DNA from: G963677185 sp963677185
GTDB lineage: Bacteria > Bacillota > Syntrophomonadia > Syntrophomonadales > Syntrophomonadaceae
Reading direction: 5' to 3'
Assembly (NCBI GenBank): GCA_963677185.1
Contig: OY781889.1
Span: forward strand, 1 to 64,000
Length of the DNA stretch: 64,000 nucleotides
The notes under the pieces were generated by a model. That model did no database searches. It saw only the letters and a program-made list of their open reading frames with translations, and was not told the DNA's origin. This document shows positions 53,339-61,742 of this stretch, piece by piece. The translations under genes were made by a program, and so were the position numbers. Numbering within the stretch: position 1 is the first letter of the stretch; each line of letters opens with the position of its first letter.

Positions 53339-53975
53339 CGCCCTTCACCGCCTTTGCAATTATTGCCGGAGCATCGGTCGCATTGTAACCAAAGGCATGC
53401 GCCCCTACTCTATTCCATAGTTCAGGGTCAAAGCGAAAGGGAGCGCCGCCAACGATGACTTTCGCAGCCGAACCCCTTCTTTTCAATGCATCGGTAAGAT
53501 TTCTTACCGCAAGGGCTGAAGGCAGCATCAAGGTCGAAACCAGCAGGATCTCAATTTCATTTTTGATGGCCAGCTCGGCCAGCTCATCCGGTCCAAATCC
53601 GTGTCCCAGGTCCAGAAAATGGTAGCCGGCCGCATGAAGAACCGATGCCAGTATTCTCTTGCCAAGCAGGTGATGGTCTTGCAGAACAGCGATGGCAATC
53701 CGGCTTTCGCCAGCGTGCTGGTCCCCGGCGACGGGCAGGTACTCATCGATCAATTCCTCACAGATTATTCCGGCCATGTATATTTGGGCCAGGGAGCTCA
53801 TCCCTGAATCCCAGCCTTCACCAATCACCTGCAGAGCTTTAAAAACGGTATCTTCCATTAAACGGATTCCGTCCTCAGCGGAACTGCAATCAGACATTAC
53901 TGCGGCCGCCTGGCTCTTGTCCATGGACAATAAGGCATTTGCCAAACGGTCAACATACTGTGTATTCTCTGCCAT
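53331..53975 (-). CDS. Corrinoid (B12)-binding protein
   Basis: This 214-residue protein has the methionine-synthase-type helical cap (about 1-85) followed by the B12-binding Rossmann domain: DHHLLG gives the DxHxxG lower-ligand His, VSTLML the SxL motif, and VGGAPF the GG motif. It should bind a corrinoid in the base-off, His-on form. It is the first gene of the operon with the MtaA-like protein and the Cys-rich cyclase. No substrate-specific methyltransferase (MtaB, MttB, MtvB type) is nearby. Confidence 0.93.
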   Translation of the reverse strand: MAENTQYVDRLANALLSMDKSQAAAVMSDCSSAEDGIRLMEDTVFKALQVIGEGWDSGMSSLAQIYMAGIICEELIDEYLPVAGDQHAGESRIAIAVLQDHHLLGKRILASVLHAAGYHFLDLGHGFGPDELAELAIKNEIEILLVSTLMLPSALAVRNLTDALKRRGSAAKVIVGGAPFRFDPELWNRVGAHAFGYNATDAPAIIAKAVKGDA

Positions 53976-54247
53976 CGTGCAAGCTCACCTCTTTTCTGTT
54001 TACTGCTCCCAATTATGAAACATTAATGGAATCCTTCTGTTGCATGAATCACTTGACAGGTTATTTCTTCTATTTCTCCCATATTACCAGATTTTTCTGC
54101 ATAATTGAATGTACCTGCGGCTGCGGCCGGTTTGTATATCATCCTTGACATTCCCGAAATAATACCAATTGATGCTGTAAACATCTTGCATTTTCATGGT
54201 ATATTGTCTGTAGACTAATCGAGCAATTATCGACAATTAAATATAAC

Positions 54248-54416
54248 AATGCCGGCAACCCGCGAGCACCGCGTTTACGGGTAATGGGAAAGCGGAACCA
54301 ATCCGCTGCAGTTTATCCCCTACTGTATTCGGGACGAAACCTGCTAATGCCACTGGGAATAGCCCGGGAAGGCGCAGGAATTAGAATGAACGAGAGCCAG
54401 GAGACCGGCCGGCATT
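54248..54416 (+). ncRNA. Cobalamin riboswitch 3
   Basis: This is the classical longer adenosylcobalamin type. Closing stem AATGCCGG (54248-54255) / CCGGCATT (54409-54416) encloses GCCACTGGGAA, CCCGGGAAGGCGC and the B12 box AGCCAGGAGACCGGCC (54395-54410). It lies upstream of btuFCD. It belongs to another structural class than riboswitches 1 and 2. The rest of the 568-bp gap holds the divergent promoters. Confidence 0.95.
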
Positions 54417-54470
54417 GTATTGAATGACCAACTTTTGGGATGAGAGGCGGGCATATTCAGCAATTGACAT

Positions 54471-54515
54471 CATTGCTGCCTGTGTGCCACCCCCTGCAGG
54501 CGACAATGATATTTT
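54471..54515 (+). terminator. Expression-platform terminator of riboswitch 3
   Basis: GCCTG and CAGGC, extended by outer ATTG/CAAT pairing, form a hairpin followed by ATTTTTATTT, about 30 bp before the btuF start. Confidence 0.65.
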
Positions 54516-54543
54516 TATTTCTGGTTATGAAAGGGGCGCATAT

Positions 54544-55485
54544 ATGATCAAACCTCGCTGGATTACAATCTTGACCATGATCGGGCTGCTGGCGCTTTTC
54601 CTTCCGGGCTGCTCCGGGCAAAATGCAAAAGCACCTGAAACTTCCGGGCAGAACAGCACTTTCCCGATGACAATAACCGACAGCGCCGGGCGCACCGTGA
54701 CCATAGCAAGTGAACCCCAGCGGCTGGTTTCCCTGTCTCCCAGCAATACAGAAATATTATTTGCATTGGGCCTGGGGAACAAGATCGCGGGAGTAACCAG
54801 CTACTGCAACTACCCGCCTGAAGCGACTCGCTGCCCGCAAATAGGCGGATTCAGCAATCCCAATGTTGAAAAGATCGTAGCCCAGAAGCCGGACCTGGTT
54901 TTTGCGGCTGACCGGCATGGCAAGGAGACCTCCCAGCTTGAACAGCTGGGGATTCCGGTCATAGTCGTTACTGCGCCCCATCTTGACGATATCAGCCCTG
55001 CCATCCGCATGATCGGCCAGGCCTGCGGGGTCCCCGATTTAGCCAAAATCGAAGGCCAAAAAATTGATGACAAAATCGCCGCTATTCGCACAGCAGTAGG
55101 AAACAAACCCGATCGGCCCCTGGTATTCTACCAGTTGTTCAATGAACCCATTACCACGATTGGACCCAACACTATAATTAACGACCTGATCGTTACCTGC
55201 GGCGGTGTCAACCTCTCGGCCGACGCTGCGGCCGACTATCCCCAGTACAGCCAGGAGGCCATTGTCGCCCGCAATCCGGACATAATAATTCAATGCGCGG
55301 CCCATGGCAGTTATGAAGCAGATGTTAGCACCTACCAGTCGGGATGGCAAAGCGTCAAGGCCGTTCAGCAGCAAAAAATCTACGCAATAAATGGCGATAT
55401 AAGCACGCGCACCGGACCGCGCATTGTAGAGGCCCTTGATGCCTTCCTGCGCGTCATTCACCCGGAACTGGCGGCTGTGCAATAG
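54544..55485 (+). CDS. btuF: Cobalamin-binding lipoprotein BtuF
   Basis: This 313-residue lipoprotein has a lipobox FLPGC (Cys near residue 22) and a class III binding fold: RLVSLSPSNTEILFALGLG, KPDLVFA, then IGPNTIINDLIVTCGGVN and ARNPDIII. It captures cobalamin or cobinamide for BtuCD. The frame starts at 54424, inside the riboswitch platform, but the ATG at 54544 with AAAGGGGCG just upstream and a proper signal peptide is the true start. Confidence 0.93.
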   Translation: MIKPRWITILTMIGLLALFLPGCSGQNAKAPETSGQNSTFPMTITDSAGRTVTIASEPQRLVSLSPSNTEILFALGLGNKIAGVTSYCNYPPEATRCPQIGGFSNPNVEKIVAQKPDLVFAADRHGKETSQLEQLGIPVIVVTAPHLDDISPAIRMIGQACGVPDLAKIEGQKIDDKIAAIRTAVGNKPDRPLVFYQLFNEPITTIGPNTIINDLIVTCGGVNLSADAAADYPQYSQEAIVARNPDIIIQCAAHGSYEADVSTYQSGWQSVKAVQQQKIYAINGDISTRTGPRIVEALDAFLRVIHPELAAVQ

Positions 55486-55524
55486 GAGCATGGCTGAATA
55501 TGAAGAAAGCATGGATACTTCATT

Positions 55525-56562
55525 ATGAGTATTGCCTCACGCAGACAGCGCCTGTTAATTGCATTGCTGGCCGGCCTTCTGGGCACGGTCCTGCTTTCCA
55601 TTTGCGCAGGGGCTGTATCCATCGGCCCACTGGAGGTTATGCGCATTCTTGCGTATTATGTGCCGGGCTTGAATAACCTGGTCATCCCGGATTGGGCCCC
55701 CAGCGACGAGGTGATCGTTACCCTTATACGCCTGCCCCGGCTGGCCCTGGCGCTGGTCACCGGCGCTTCCCTGGCCCTGGCTGGCGCCATATACCAGGGC
55801 TTGTTCCGCAATCCCATGGCCGACCCCCACGTAATCGGCGCTTCAGCGGGAGGGGCGCTGGGAGCCACCCTGGCAATTTTGTTGTCCAGTGCCATTCAAT
55901 GGCAGGGTCTGGGAGCGATTCCTCTTTTTGCATCGCTGGGCTCAATCATCACCGTGCTTCTGGTTTACAGAATGGCTCGTATCGGCCCGCTGGTGCCCAT
56001 ACCCAATTTACTGCTCTGCGGCATAGCCATGCACGCTTTTCTGTCGGCGATCGTCTCTCTATTAATGTATTATGGCCAGGACAAGCTGCACGTAATTGTC
56101 TTCTGGCTGATGGGTGGATTGTCCGGCCGAGACTGGCATTATCTATTATTTACTTTTCCCTGCCTGCTGGCTGGAATGGCCGTTGCCGCATATTTTGCCC
56201 GGGACCTCAACCTTATGCTGATCGGGGAAGAAACGGCTTCAACAGTGGGCATTGACGTAGAAAAGGTTAAAGCCATATTGCTGTTTACAGCCTCGGTGCT
56301 AACCGGAACGGCAGTGGCCGCCGCCGGAATCATTGGTTTCGTCGGTTTGATTGTCCCCCATTTAGTCCGCATGCTGGCCGGTCCGGACCACCGTTTCATG
56401 CTTTCGGCCTGTGTACTGGCCGGAGCAATCGTGATGGCCCTGTCTGATCTGGCAGCCCGCACCATAGTAGCACCGGTGGAACTGCCGCTTGGGGTGGTCA
56501 CGGCCTTATTCGGCGCACCGTTCTTTATTTACCTGCTCCGCCGTTATAGGGCATCCTGGTAG
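55525..56562 (+). CDS. btuC: Cobalamin ABC transporter permease BtuC
   Basis: This 345-residue FecCD-family permease has about ten helices. Typical blocks are RLPRLALALVTGASLALAGAIYQG, NPMADPHVIGASAGGALGA and GIIGFVGLIVPHLVRMLAGPDHR. It lies 39 nt after btuF and 25 nt before btuD, under the same riboswitch. The RBS is weak. Confidence 0.95.
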   Translation: MSIASRRQRLLIALLAGLLGTVLLSICAGAVSIGPLEVMRILAYYVPGLNNLVIPDWAPSDEVIVTLIRLPRLALALVTGASLALAGAIYQGLFRNPMADPHVIGASAGGALGATLAILLSSAIQWQGLGAIPLFASLGSIITVLLVYRMARIGPLVPIPNLLLCGIAMHAFLSAIVSLLMYYGQDKLHVIVFWLMGGLSGRDWHYLLFTFPCLLAGMAVAAYFARDLNLMLIGEETASTVGIDVEKVKAILLFTASVLTGTAVAAAGIIGFVGLIVPHLVRMLAGPDHRFMLSACVLAGAIVMALSDLAARTIVAPVELPLGVVTALFGAPFFIYLLRRYRASW

Positions 56563-56587
56563 CAATCACAGAAAGCAGGGAATCAGT

Positions 56588-57862
56588 ATGAATTCATACC
56601 TGGCCGCAGAAAACTTGAATTTGAATTACGGAGATGAGCGAATTCTGGAGGAGATCAGCTTTAAGGTCGAGCAGGGCGCGGTCATCGGCCTCATTGGCCC
56701 CAACGCTTCCGGTAAATCAACCCTGCTCAAATCCCTGGCCGGACTGATTAAGCCCCGCACCGGAGAGATCCGCCTTGACGGCCAGCTAATTCATAAAATG
56801 AAAGCCGCCCGGCGCGCCGAAATGATTGCAGTAGTAAACCAGGAAACCAGCATCGGATTTTCATTCACCGTCGAAGAAGTGGTAATGATGGGAAGAACCC
56901 CCTTTCTCTCGCGGTTAAGATCCCCTGCCATCCGTGATTACGAACAGGTCAGGCATGGAATGGAGCTGACCGGGGTGGAGCACCTGGCTGATCGTGCGAT
57001 AAATACCCTGAGCGGAGGTGAACGGCAAAGAGTTCTGATTGCCCGGGCCCTGGTCCAGGAACCCAGCCTGCTGCTGCTGGACGAACCCACCGCCCATCTA
57101 GATATCAACCACCAATACGACATTTTGAACATTCTAAAAGATATGAACCAGGCTCAAGGACTCAGCGTTATTATCGCCCTGCATGATCTCAACCTGGCTG
57201 CACAATACTGCGATTGGCTGATGCTCTTGCACCAGCGCCGGATATTCGCCCGGGGCACCCCGGACGAGATCCTGACTGCAGACAACATTATGAGCGTATA
57301 TGGCGCCCAGGTAACAGTTGCCAGGCATAGCTCCCTGGACTGCCCGCAGATTTTTATGGCTGCACCCCGTCAAAACCGCAGGGTTCAAACCCGAATCCAC
57401 GTGGTTTGCGGAGGCGGCACCGGCGTGGCCTTGATGAAAAAGCTATGCGCCCGCGGCTATCAAGTCAGTGCAGGGGTTTTAAACAAAGGTGACAGCGATT
57501 GGCAAACCGCCCGCGACCTGGGTATAGAACTGGTCGAAGCCCCGGCTTTCGCCGGCATTGAAGCAGACAGCTGCCATAAAAACCTGGACTTGATGATCGG
57601 CGCTGATCTGGTCATTCTTACCGATGTGCCTTTCGGAAGGGGCAACCTGCCCAACCTGGAAACATTAGCCCGTGCATCTCTTGCAGGCGCTTCCATCATC
57701 CTTGCCGACGGTGGCGAAGTCGCTTCCCGCGACTATTCGGGCGGTACGGCTGCAACCCTCTACGCAAGCATCAAGAAGGAAGCCCACGTCTCCACCGACG
57801 ACCAACAGCTCTGGCAGCTCATCGCCCGGGCTGAAATGCATCTAAAAACCCTGCAGCTTTGA
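56588..57862 (+). CDS. btuD: Cobalamin ABC transporter ATPase BtuD with extra C-terminal domain
   Basis: This 424-residue protein has an ABC domain (about 1-255): Walker A GPNASGKST, signature LSGGERQR, Walker B LLLLDEPTAHLD, and the switch His in ALHDLN. A further domain (about 270-424) begins with HVVCGGGTG and contains IGADLVILTDVPFGRGN. It looks like a Rossmann-type domain, as in the longer BtuD/YvrA-type ATPases; its function is unknown. The last 98 codons are duplicated downstream by the IS insertion, but this copy is intact. Confidence 0.92.
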   Translation: MNSYLAAENLNLNYGDERILEEISFKVEQGAVIGLIGPNASGKSTLLKSLAGLIKPRTGEIRLDGQLIHKMKAARRAEMIAVVNQETSIGFSFTVEEVVMMGRTPFLSRLRSPAIRDYEQVRHGMELTGVEHLADRAINTLSGGERQRVLIARALVQEPSLLLLDEPTAHLDINHQYDILNILKDMNQAQGLSVIIALHDLNLAAQYCDWLMLLHQRRIFARGTPDEILTADNIMSVYGAQVTVARHSSLDCPQIFMAAPRQNRRVQTRIHVVCGGGTGVALMKKLCARGYQVSAGVLNKGDSDWQTARDLGIELVEAPAFAGIEADSCHKNLDLMIGADLVILTDVPFGRGNLPNLETLARASLAGASIILADGGEVASRDYSGGTAATLYASIKKEAHVSTDDQQLWQLIARAEMHLKTLQL

Positions 57863-57920
57863 CACAAGGGGACGTTTCTGAAAGTGAGTATAGCCGGTCA
57901 CCCGGTTGACATGGTAAACT
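57569..57920 (+). repeat. 352-bp direct repeat flanking the IS, left copy
   Basis: The btuD 3' end and 58 bp beyond it are repeated without a difference at 59868-60219. The repeats abut the IS ends on both sides, so they are the target-site duplication of the IS1634-type element. Confidence 0.92.
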
Positions 57921-59867
57921 CCTGTCTTTGACACTTGCAGAAGGCAAAAAGCCCCGCAAGCTCCTAATACAGGGGATTACGGGGTTTCCTTATGTTAATA
58001 AAAAGTGAGTAATCTTCTCTTAAGACTTAGTGACCTTAAAAATATTTTTCATCTGCCGTGTGGTCAGTATCTGGTAGTCAGTGCGGAACCCAAAAGCATC
58101 ATGAAGGCTGTCGGTAAAATCGGTTCTCGTGTAGGTCGGAACGAAGCCTTCCCCCTTAATCTCGTGAAAATTCATGTCCCGCAGACCCTGAACAATCTCG
58201 CTGCACGTGTATTGTTCCTCCAGCCGCTTTTCCAGGAGCCTGTAGACCACCAGTGCGATAAAACAGGTCATGAAATGCGCTGTTATCCGGTCATCGCGGC
58301 TAAGGTACACTGGCCTGGCTTTGAACTCGGTTTTCATGATCCGGAAGCACTCCTCAATCCGCCAGCGCCTCTTGTTTACCGCCAGAACGGTTGATGTGTC
58401 GCCATCAAGGTTGGTGCAGACCGCGTAGAACCCGTCAAAAGCCTCCTCTTTACCAATGACAGCATTGTCAATTTCATATAACGTTTTGCTGGCAAGCTCT
58501 CCTTCCGGGGTGACACTAGTCTTCTTAATAAACCGCCTATAGTCGTTTGGGTTCACCTTATTCAGCTTGCCCAAATTCGTGTCAAGGACTTTGCAGGCTC
58601 TCTCAATTTGGGCGTTCCTGACCTTGCGCTGGTAGTTTTGGTACTTGAGCGAAAAAGACACGATAAGCTTCTGTTCCAGCCCGTCTTCCACAATCCAGCG
58701 CTCCTTGTAAAAAGTCTTTTCCCAGTCCTTTTCCTCATCAAGCATATCCAGACTGTATTTTGAGCTGTCGCCAGGCAGGAGCCAGCCTTCAGGGCTTAAG
58801 GCCCATTCCTTCAGGTGCTTCTTCAGCTTCTTGACTGACTGCGTAGTTATGAAAGCACGGTCGCCCTGGTTATTGAACTGACGATTGCTATTGGAGGCGA
58901 GCCCGGCATCGGTACAGACGATAAACTTGGAGCAATTAAAATCGGACAGAATTTTTTCCTCCAGCGGCTTTAGAGTCAGCTGCTCATTAGTATTGCCTTT
59001 GCCAATATATATGGCCAGGGGTATCCCATCCCCATCCATGAAAAGTCCCATCTGGACGATGGGGTTGGGGCGATGCTCCTTGGAATAGCCGTATTGCTTG
59101 ATGCCTGACTCCTGCTCTATTTCAAAGAAATAGTTGGTGCAATCGTAATACAGCACCTTCGTATTCCGCTTTGAAACAGCCAGGCTGTTGGTGTAAAGGG
59201 AAGACTGGATAAAATCAGCCTCCTTGGCTATTATCTCCAGTGCACGGTAGATTTGGTGGAGGTCAAACGAAGGCTGCTCCATGAACTTGAAGGAATCTTG
59301 GTATGTAGAAAGCTTGGAGGAAGGGTAGATAACCCTGGCATAAACAAGCCTGGATAGGATAGAGTCCAGGTCGAAAGAGAACTTGTACTTTTTAGCGATG
59401 GTTTGGCACATTTTATCAAGCTTTAGCTCGTGATAGATCTTCTGCAGGAACAGGTAGCCGCCATTGAATGATTGCTGCTGGCCTTTGTCGATAATCTTGA
59501 CCGGGGAATACTTGACCAGGACTTCACGCTTATTCTCTTTTTCCTGCCGGTTAAGCTCCGCGATGTACTCTTTAGCCCATTCATAAGGATCTTGCCCGCC
59601 CAATTTTTCCAGGAGTCCATCATATGTGCCAAGCTTTTCCACGATCTTGGAGGAATGAACGCCATTCACATAGGTGGACCTTATTACATAAAGCGAAGCA
59701 GCATTTTTAGATTTAGTAACCTTCAACCGCATCAAAACACCTCCAATCCCTTATATTATACCACTGTACTCAACTGTACTCAATAGCAAAATGGTAAAAT
59801 TGACAAAAAAATAAGCCCCTGTTGGGCTTTTCAAGGCTTTTTCTTCTATTCAACTGTCAAAGACCCG
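57921..59867 (-). mobile_element. IS1634-family insertion sequence
   Basis: This 1947-bp element has imperfect terminal inverted repeats (CCTGTCTTTGACA at the left; CGGGTCTTTGACA read inward from the right, with an A-rich AAAAAGCC block further in). It contains one transposase gene on the minus strand. It is flanked by a 352-bp direct duplication. IS1634 elements are known for unusually long, variable target duplications. Confidence 0.92.
58020..59732 (-). CDS. IS1634-family transposase
   Basis: This 570-residue DDE transposase of the IS4-superfamily branch has Asp contexts YYDCTNYFFE (near residue 198) and VCTDAGLAS (near 270) and the Glu context RRWRIEECFRIMKTEF (near 460). The length and intact frame suggest that it is functional. 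GGAGGTG lies upstream of the ATG at 59732 (a TTG at 59735 is also in frame). Confidence 0.94.
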   Translation of the reverse strand: MRLKVTKSKNAASLYVIRSTYVNGVHSSKIVEKLGTYDGLLEKLGGQDPYEWAKEYIAELNRQEKENKREVLVKYSPVKIIDKGQQQSFNGGYLFLQKIYHELKLDKMCQTIAKKYKFSFDLDSILSRLVYARVIYPSSKLSTYQDSFKFMEQPSFDLHQIYRALEIIAKEADFIQSSLYTNSLAVSKRNTKVLYYDCTNYFFEIEQESGIKQYGYSKEHRPNPIVQMGLFMDGDGIPLAIYIGKGNTNEQLTLKPLEEKILSDFNCSKFIVCTDAGLASNSNRQFNNQGDRAFITTQSVKKLKKHLKEWALSPEGWLLPGDSSKYSLDMLDEEKDWEKTFYKERWIVEDGLEQKLIVSFSLKYQNYQRKVRNAQIERACKVLDTNLGKLNKVNPNDYRRFIKKTSVTPEGELASKTLYEIDNAVIGKEEAFDGFYAVCTNLDGDTSTVLAVNKRRWRIEECFRIMKTEFKARPVYLSRDDRITAHFMTCFIALVVYRLLEKRLEEQYTCSEIVQGLRDMNFHEIKGEGFVPTYTRTDFTDSLHDAFGFRTDYQILTTRQMKNIFKVTKS

Positions 59868-60219
59868 AGCTGCCATAAAAACCTGGACTTGATGATCGGC
59901 GCTGATCTGGTCATTCTTACCGATGTGCCTTTCGGAAGGGGCAACCTGCCCAACCTGGAAACATTAGCCCGTGCATCTCTTGCAGGCGCTTCCATCATCC
60001 TTGCCGACGGTGGCGAAGTCGCTTCCCGCGACTATTCGGGCGGTACGGCTGCAACCCTCTACGCAAGCATCAAGAAGGAAGCCCACGTCTCCACCGACGA
60101 CCAACAGCTCTGGCAGCTCATCGCCCGGGCTGAAATGCATCTAAAAACCCTGCAGCTTTGACACAAGGGGACGTTTCTGAAAGTGAGTATAGCCGGTCAC
60201 CCGGTTGACATGGTAAACT
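59868..60219 (+). repeat. 352-bp direct repeat flanking the IS, right copy
   Basis: Perfect copy of 57569-57920. After it the sequence continues into the antiporter gene, so this side preserves the original downstream junction. Confidence 0.92.
59869..60161 (+). pseudogene. btuD 3' fragment created by the duplication
   Basis: This encodes the last 97 residues of BtuD (from the CHKNLDLMIGADL region to the stop) without a promoter or start. It is a by-product of the IS insertion. Confidence 0.9.
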
Positions 60220-60257
60220 GTCAGTTAACTGAAACTTATGCGGGGGAGTGGACAGAT

Positions 60258-61286
60258 ATGCTTAAAAAACCGGTAAACTGGCTGCTGATAGCTGTCTTTT
60301 TTTCCTTGTATTTTGAATTCACCCATAATCCGCTGCCGCTTTTTTTCACGGCCTGCCTGGCTATTATCCCTCTGGCCGGCCTGATGGGCGAAGCCACCGA
60401 AAACCTGGCCTGTTATACGGGTGAAAGAGTCGGAGGCCTTATTAATGCCACTTTCGGAAACGCCACCGAACTGCTCATAACAATATTTGCTATAAAAGCC
60501 GGACTTTTCGACGTCGTCAAAGCCTCCATAGCCGGAAGCATTCTGGGCAATATCCTGCTGGTACTGGGTGCGGCCATATTCCTGGGGGGGCTCAAGAACG
60601 GCGAGCAGAAATTCGACCGGGTTCACGCCAGCAACCAGACCAGCCTGATGTTCCTGGCGGTAATAGCCCTGGTCATACCGGCGGTATTTTTTCAAAACGC
60701 CGTTGACCACCACGCTCTGCAGGAATTCAGCCTGACCGTAGCCGTAATCCTGCTGCTGGTCTACGTCGCCGGTTTGCTTTTTGCCATGTCCCGTGGCGGA
60801 AACTCGTGTGAGACGGCACATGCCGCGGAATGGAGCAAAAAAAAGGCCATCGGTATACTGGTTGCGGCCACCCTGCTGATTGCCGCCGAGAGTGAATTCC
60901 TGGTCAGCAGCCTGGAAGCGGTCACTGAAACCCTTCACTGGTCGCAGTTTTTCATTGGAATCATCCTGATACCGGTTATTGGCAATGCCGCTGAACATAT
61001 CACTGCCGTGTCCATGGCCGCGAAAAACAAAATGGATCTGGCCTTCGAAATTGCCGCCGGTTCCACCACCCAGATCGCACTCCTGGTAACCCCGCTGCTG
61101 ATCTTTATCAGCCTGGCCTTCGGACCGGGCATGGACCTGATGTTTAACTACTACGAACTTGCCGCCATCGCCATGGCGGTGATGATCGCCCAGTTCATAA
61201 GCGCTGACGGCGAATCCAACTGGCTGGAAGGCTTGCTTCTGCTGGCTGCCTACCTCATTATCGCTATCGCCTTTTTCCTGCTGTAG
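60258..61286 (+). CDS. Ca2+/H+ antiporter (CaCA, Cax type)
   Basis: This 342-residue membrane protein has two alpha-repeats, GGLINATFGNATELLI (about residue 62) and IGNAAEHITAVSMAAKNKMD (about 238), with the conserved glutamates of the cation site. It exports calcium in exchange for protons. The ATG at 60258 has GGGGGAG 9 nt upstream; a GTG at 60183 lies inside the duplicated repeat. The insertion upstream may have changed its promoter context. Confidence 0.93.
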   Translation: MLKKPVNWLLIAVFFSLYFEFTHNPLPLFFTACLAIIPLAGLMGEATENLACYTGERVGGLINATFGNATELLITIFAIKAGLFDVVKASIAGSILGNILLVLGAAIFLGGLKNGEQKFDRVHASNQTSLMFLAVIALVIPAVFFQNAVDHHALQEFSLTVAVILLLVYVAGLLFAMSRGGNSCETAHAAEWSKKKAIGILVAATLLIAAESEFLVSSLEAVTETLHWSQFFIGIILIPVIGNAAEHITAVSMAAKNKMDLAFEIAAGSTTQIALLVTPLLIFISLAFGPGMDLMFNYYELAAIAMAVMIAQFISADGESNWLEGLLLLAAYLIIAIAFFLL

Positions 61287-61397
61287 AGGCTGGCGAGGGG
61301 CCCTGTGATTAATCGTAACTCTATAGGTTTCGAAATATGGCAATACTGTTTTAAGTTGATATAATTAATTTATAGAACTTTAATGAAGGTGAATAAT

Positions 61398-61742
61398 ATG
61401 GCTACACTGGCAAGCTTAAATTTGAGCGTAAAACAACGCAAAGCAATTGAGATACTGAAGGAAAGGCTGGTCAGCAATTTTTCGGTTGACGAGCTAATCA
61501 TGTTCGGTTCCGTCGCTCGTGACGAAGCCCGACCCGATTCTGACCTGGATATCCTGGTTATTACAACCCATGTTCTGAATGATGCGGAATATGACGCTGT
61601 ATGTAGAGAAACATACGCCGTCAATCTTCTTTATGAAACTGAAATTGCTCCTGTTATAACCGATGCCTATTCGTGGCGATTTGGAGTACTGTCGGCAACT
61701 GTTTTCCATGGAGATGTTCTGCGCGACGGGATTGCAATATGA
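61398..61742 (+). CDS. MNT-type nucleotidyltransferase (second pair)
   Basis: This 114-residue minimal nucleotidyltransferase has GS-x10-DxD (GSVARDEARP then DSDLDIL, about 41-57). Its stop overlaps the start of a HEPN protein gene. AAGGTGA precedes the ATG at 61398; an ATG at 61383 is in frame. Gene order is the reverse of the pair at 22.1 kb. Confidence 0.85.
   Translation: MATLASLNLSVKQRKAIEILKERLVSNFSVDELIMFGSVARDEARPDSDLDILVITTHVLNDAEYDAVCRETYAVNLLYETEIAPVITDAYSWRFGVLSATVFHGDVLRDGIAI

Noticed and set aside
60225..61343. Long minus-strand frame of 372 codons opposite the Ca2+/H+ antiporter
   Set aside because: It is antisense to a clear membrane protein gene, and its Gln/Gly/His-rich product is typical of the reverse of hydrophobic codons.
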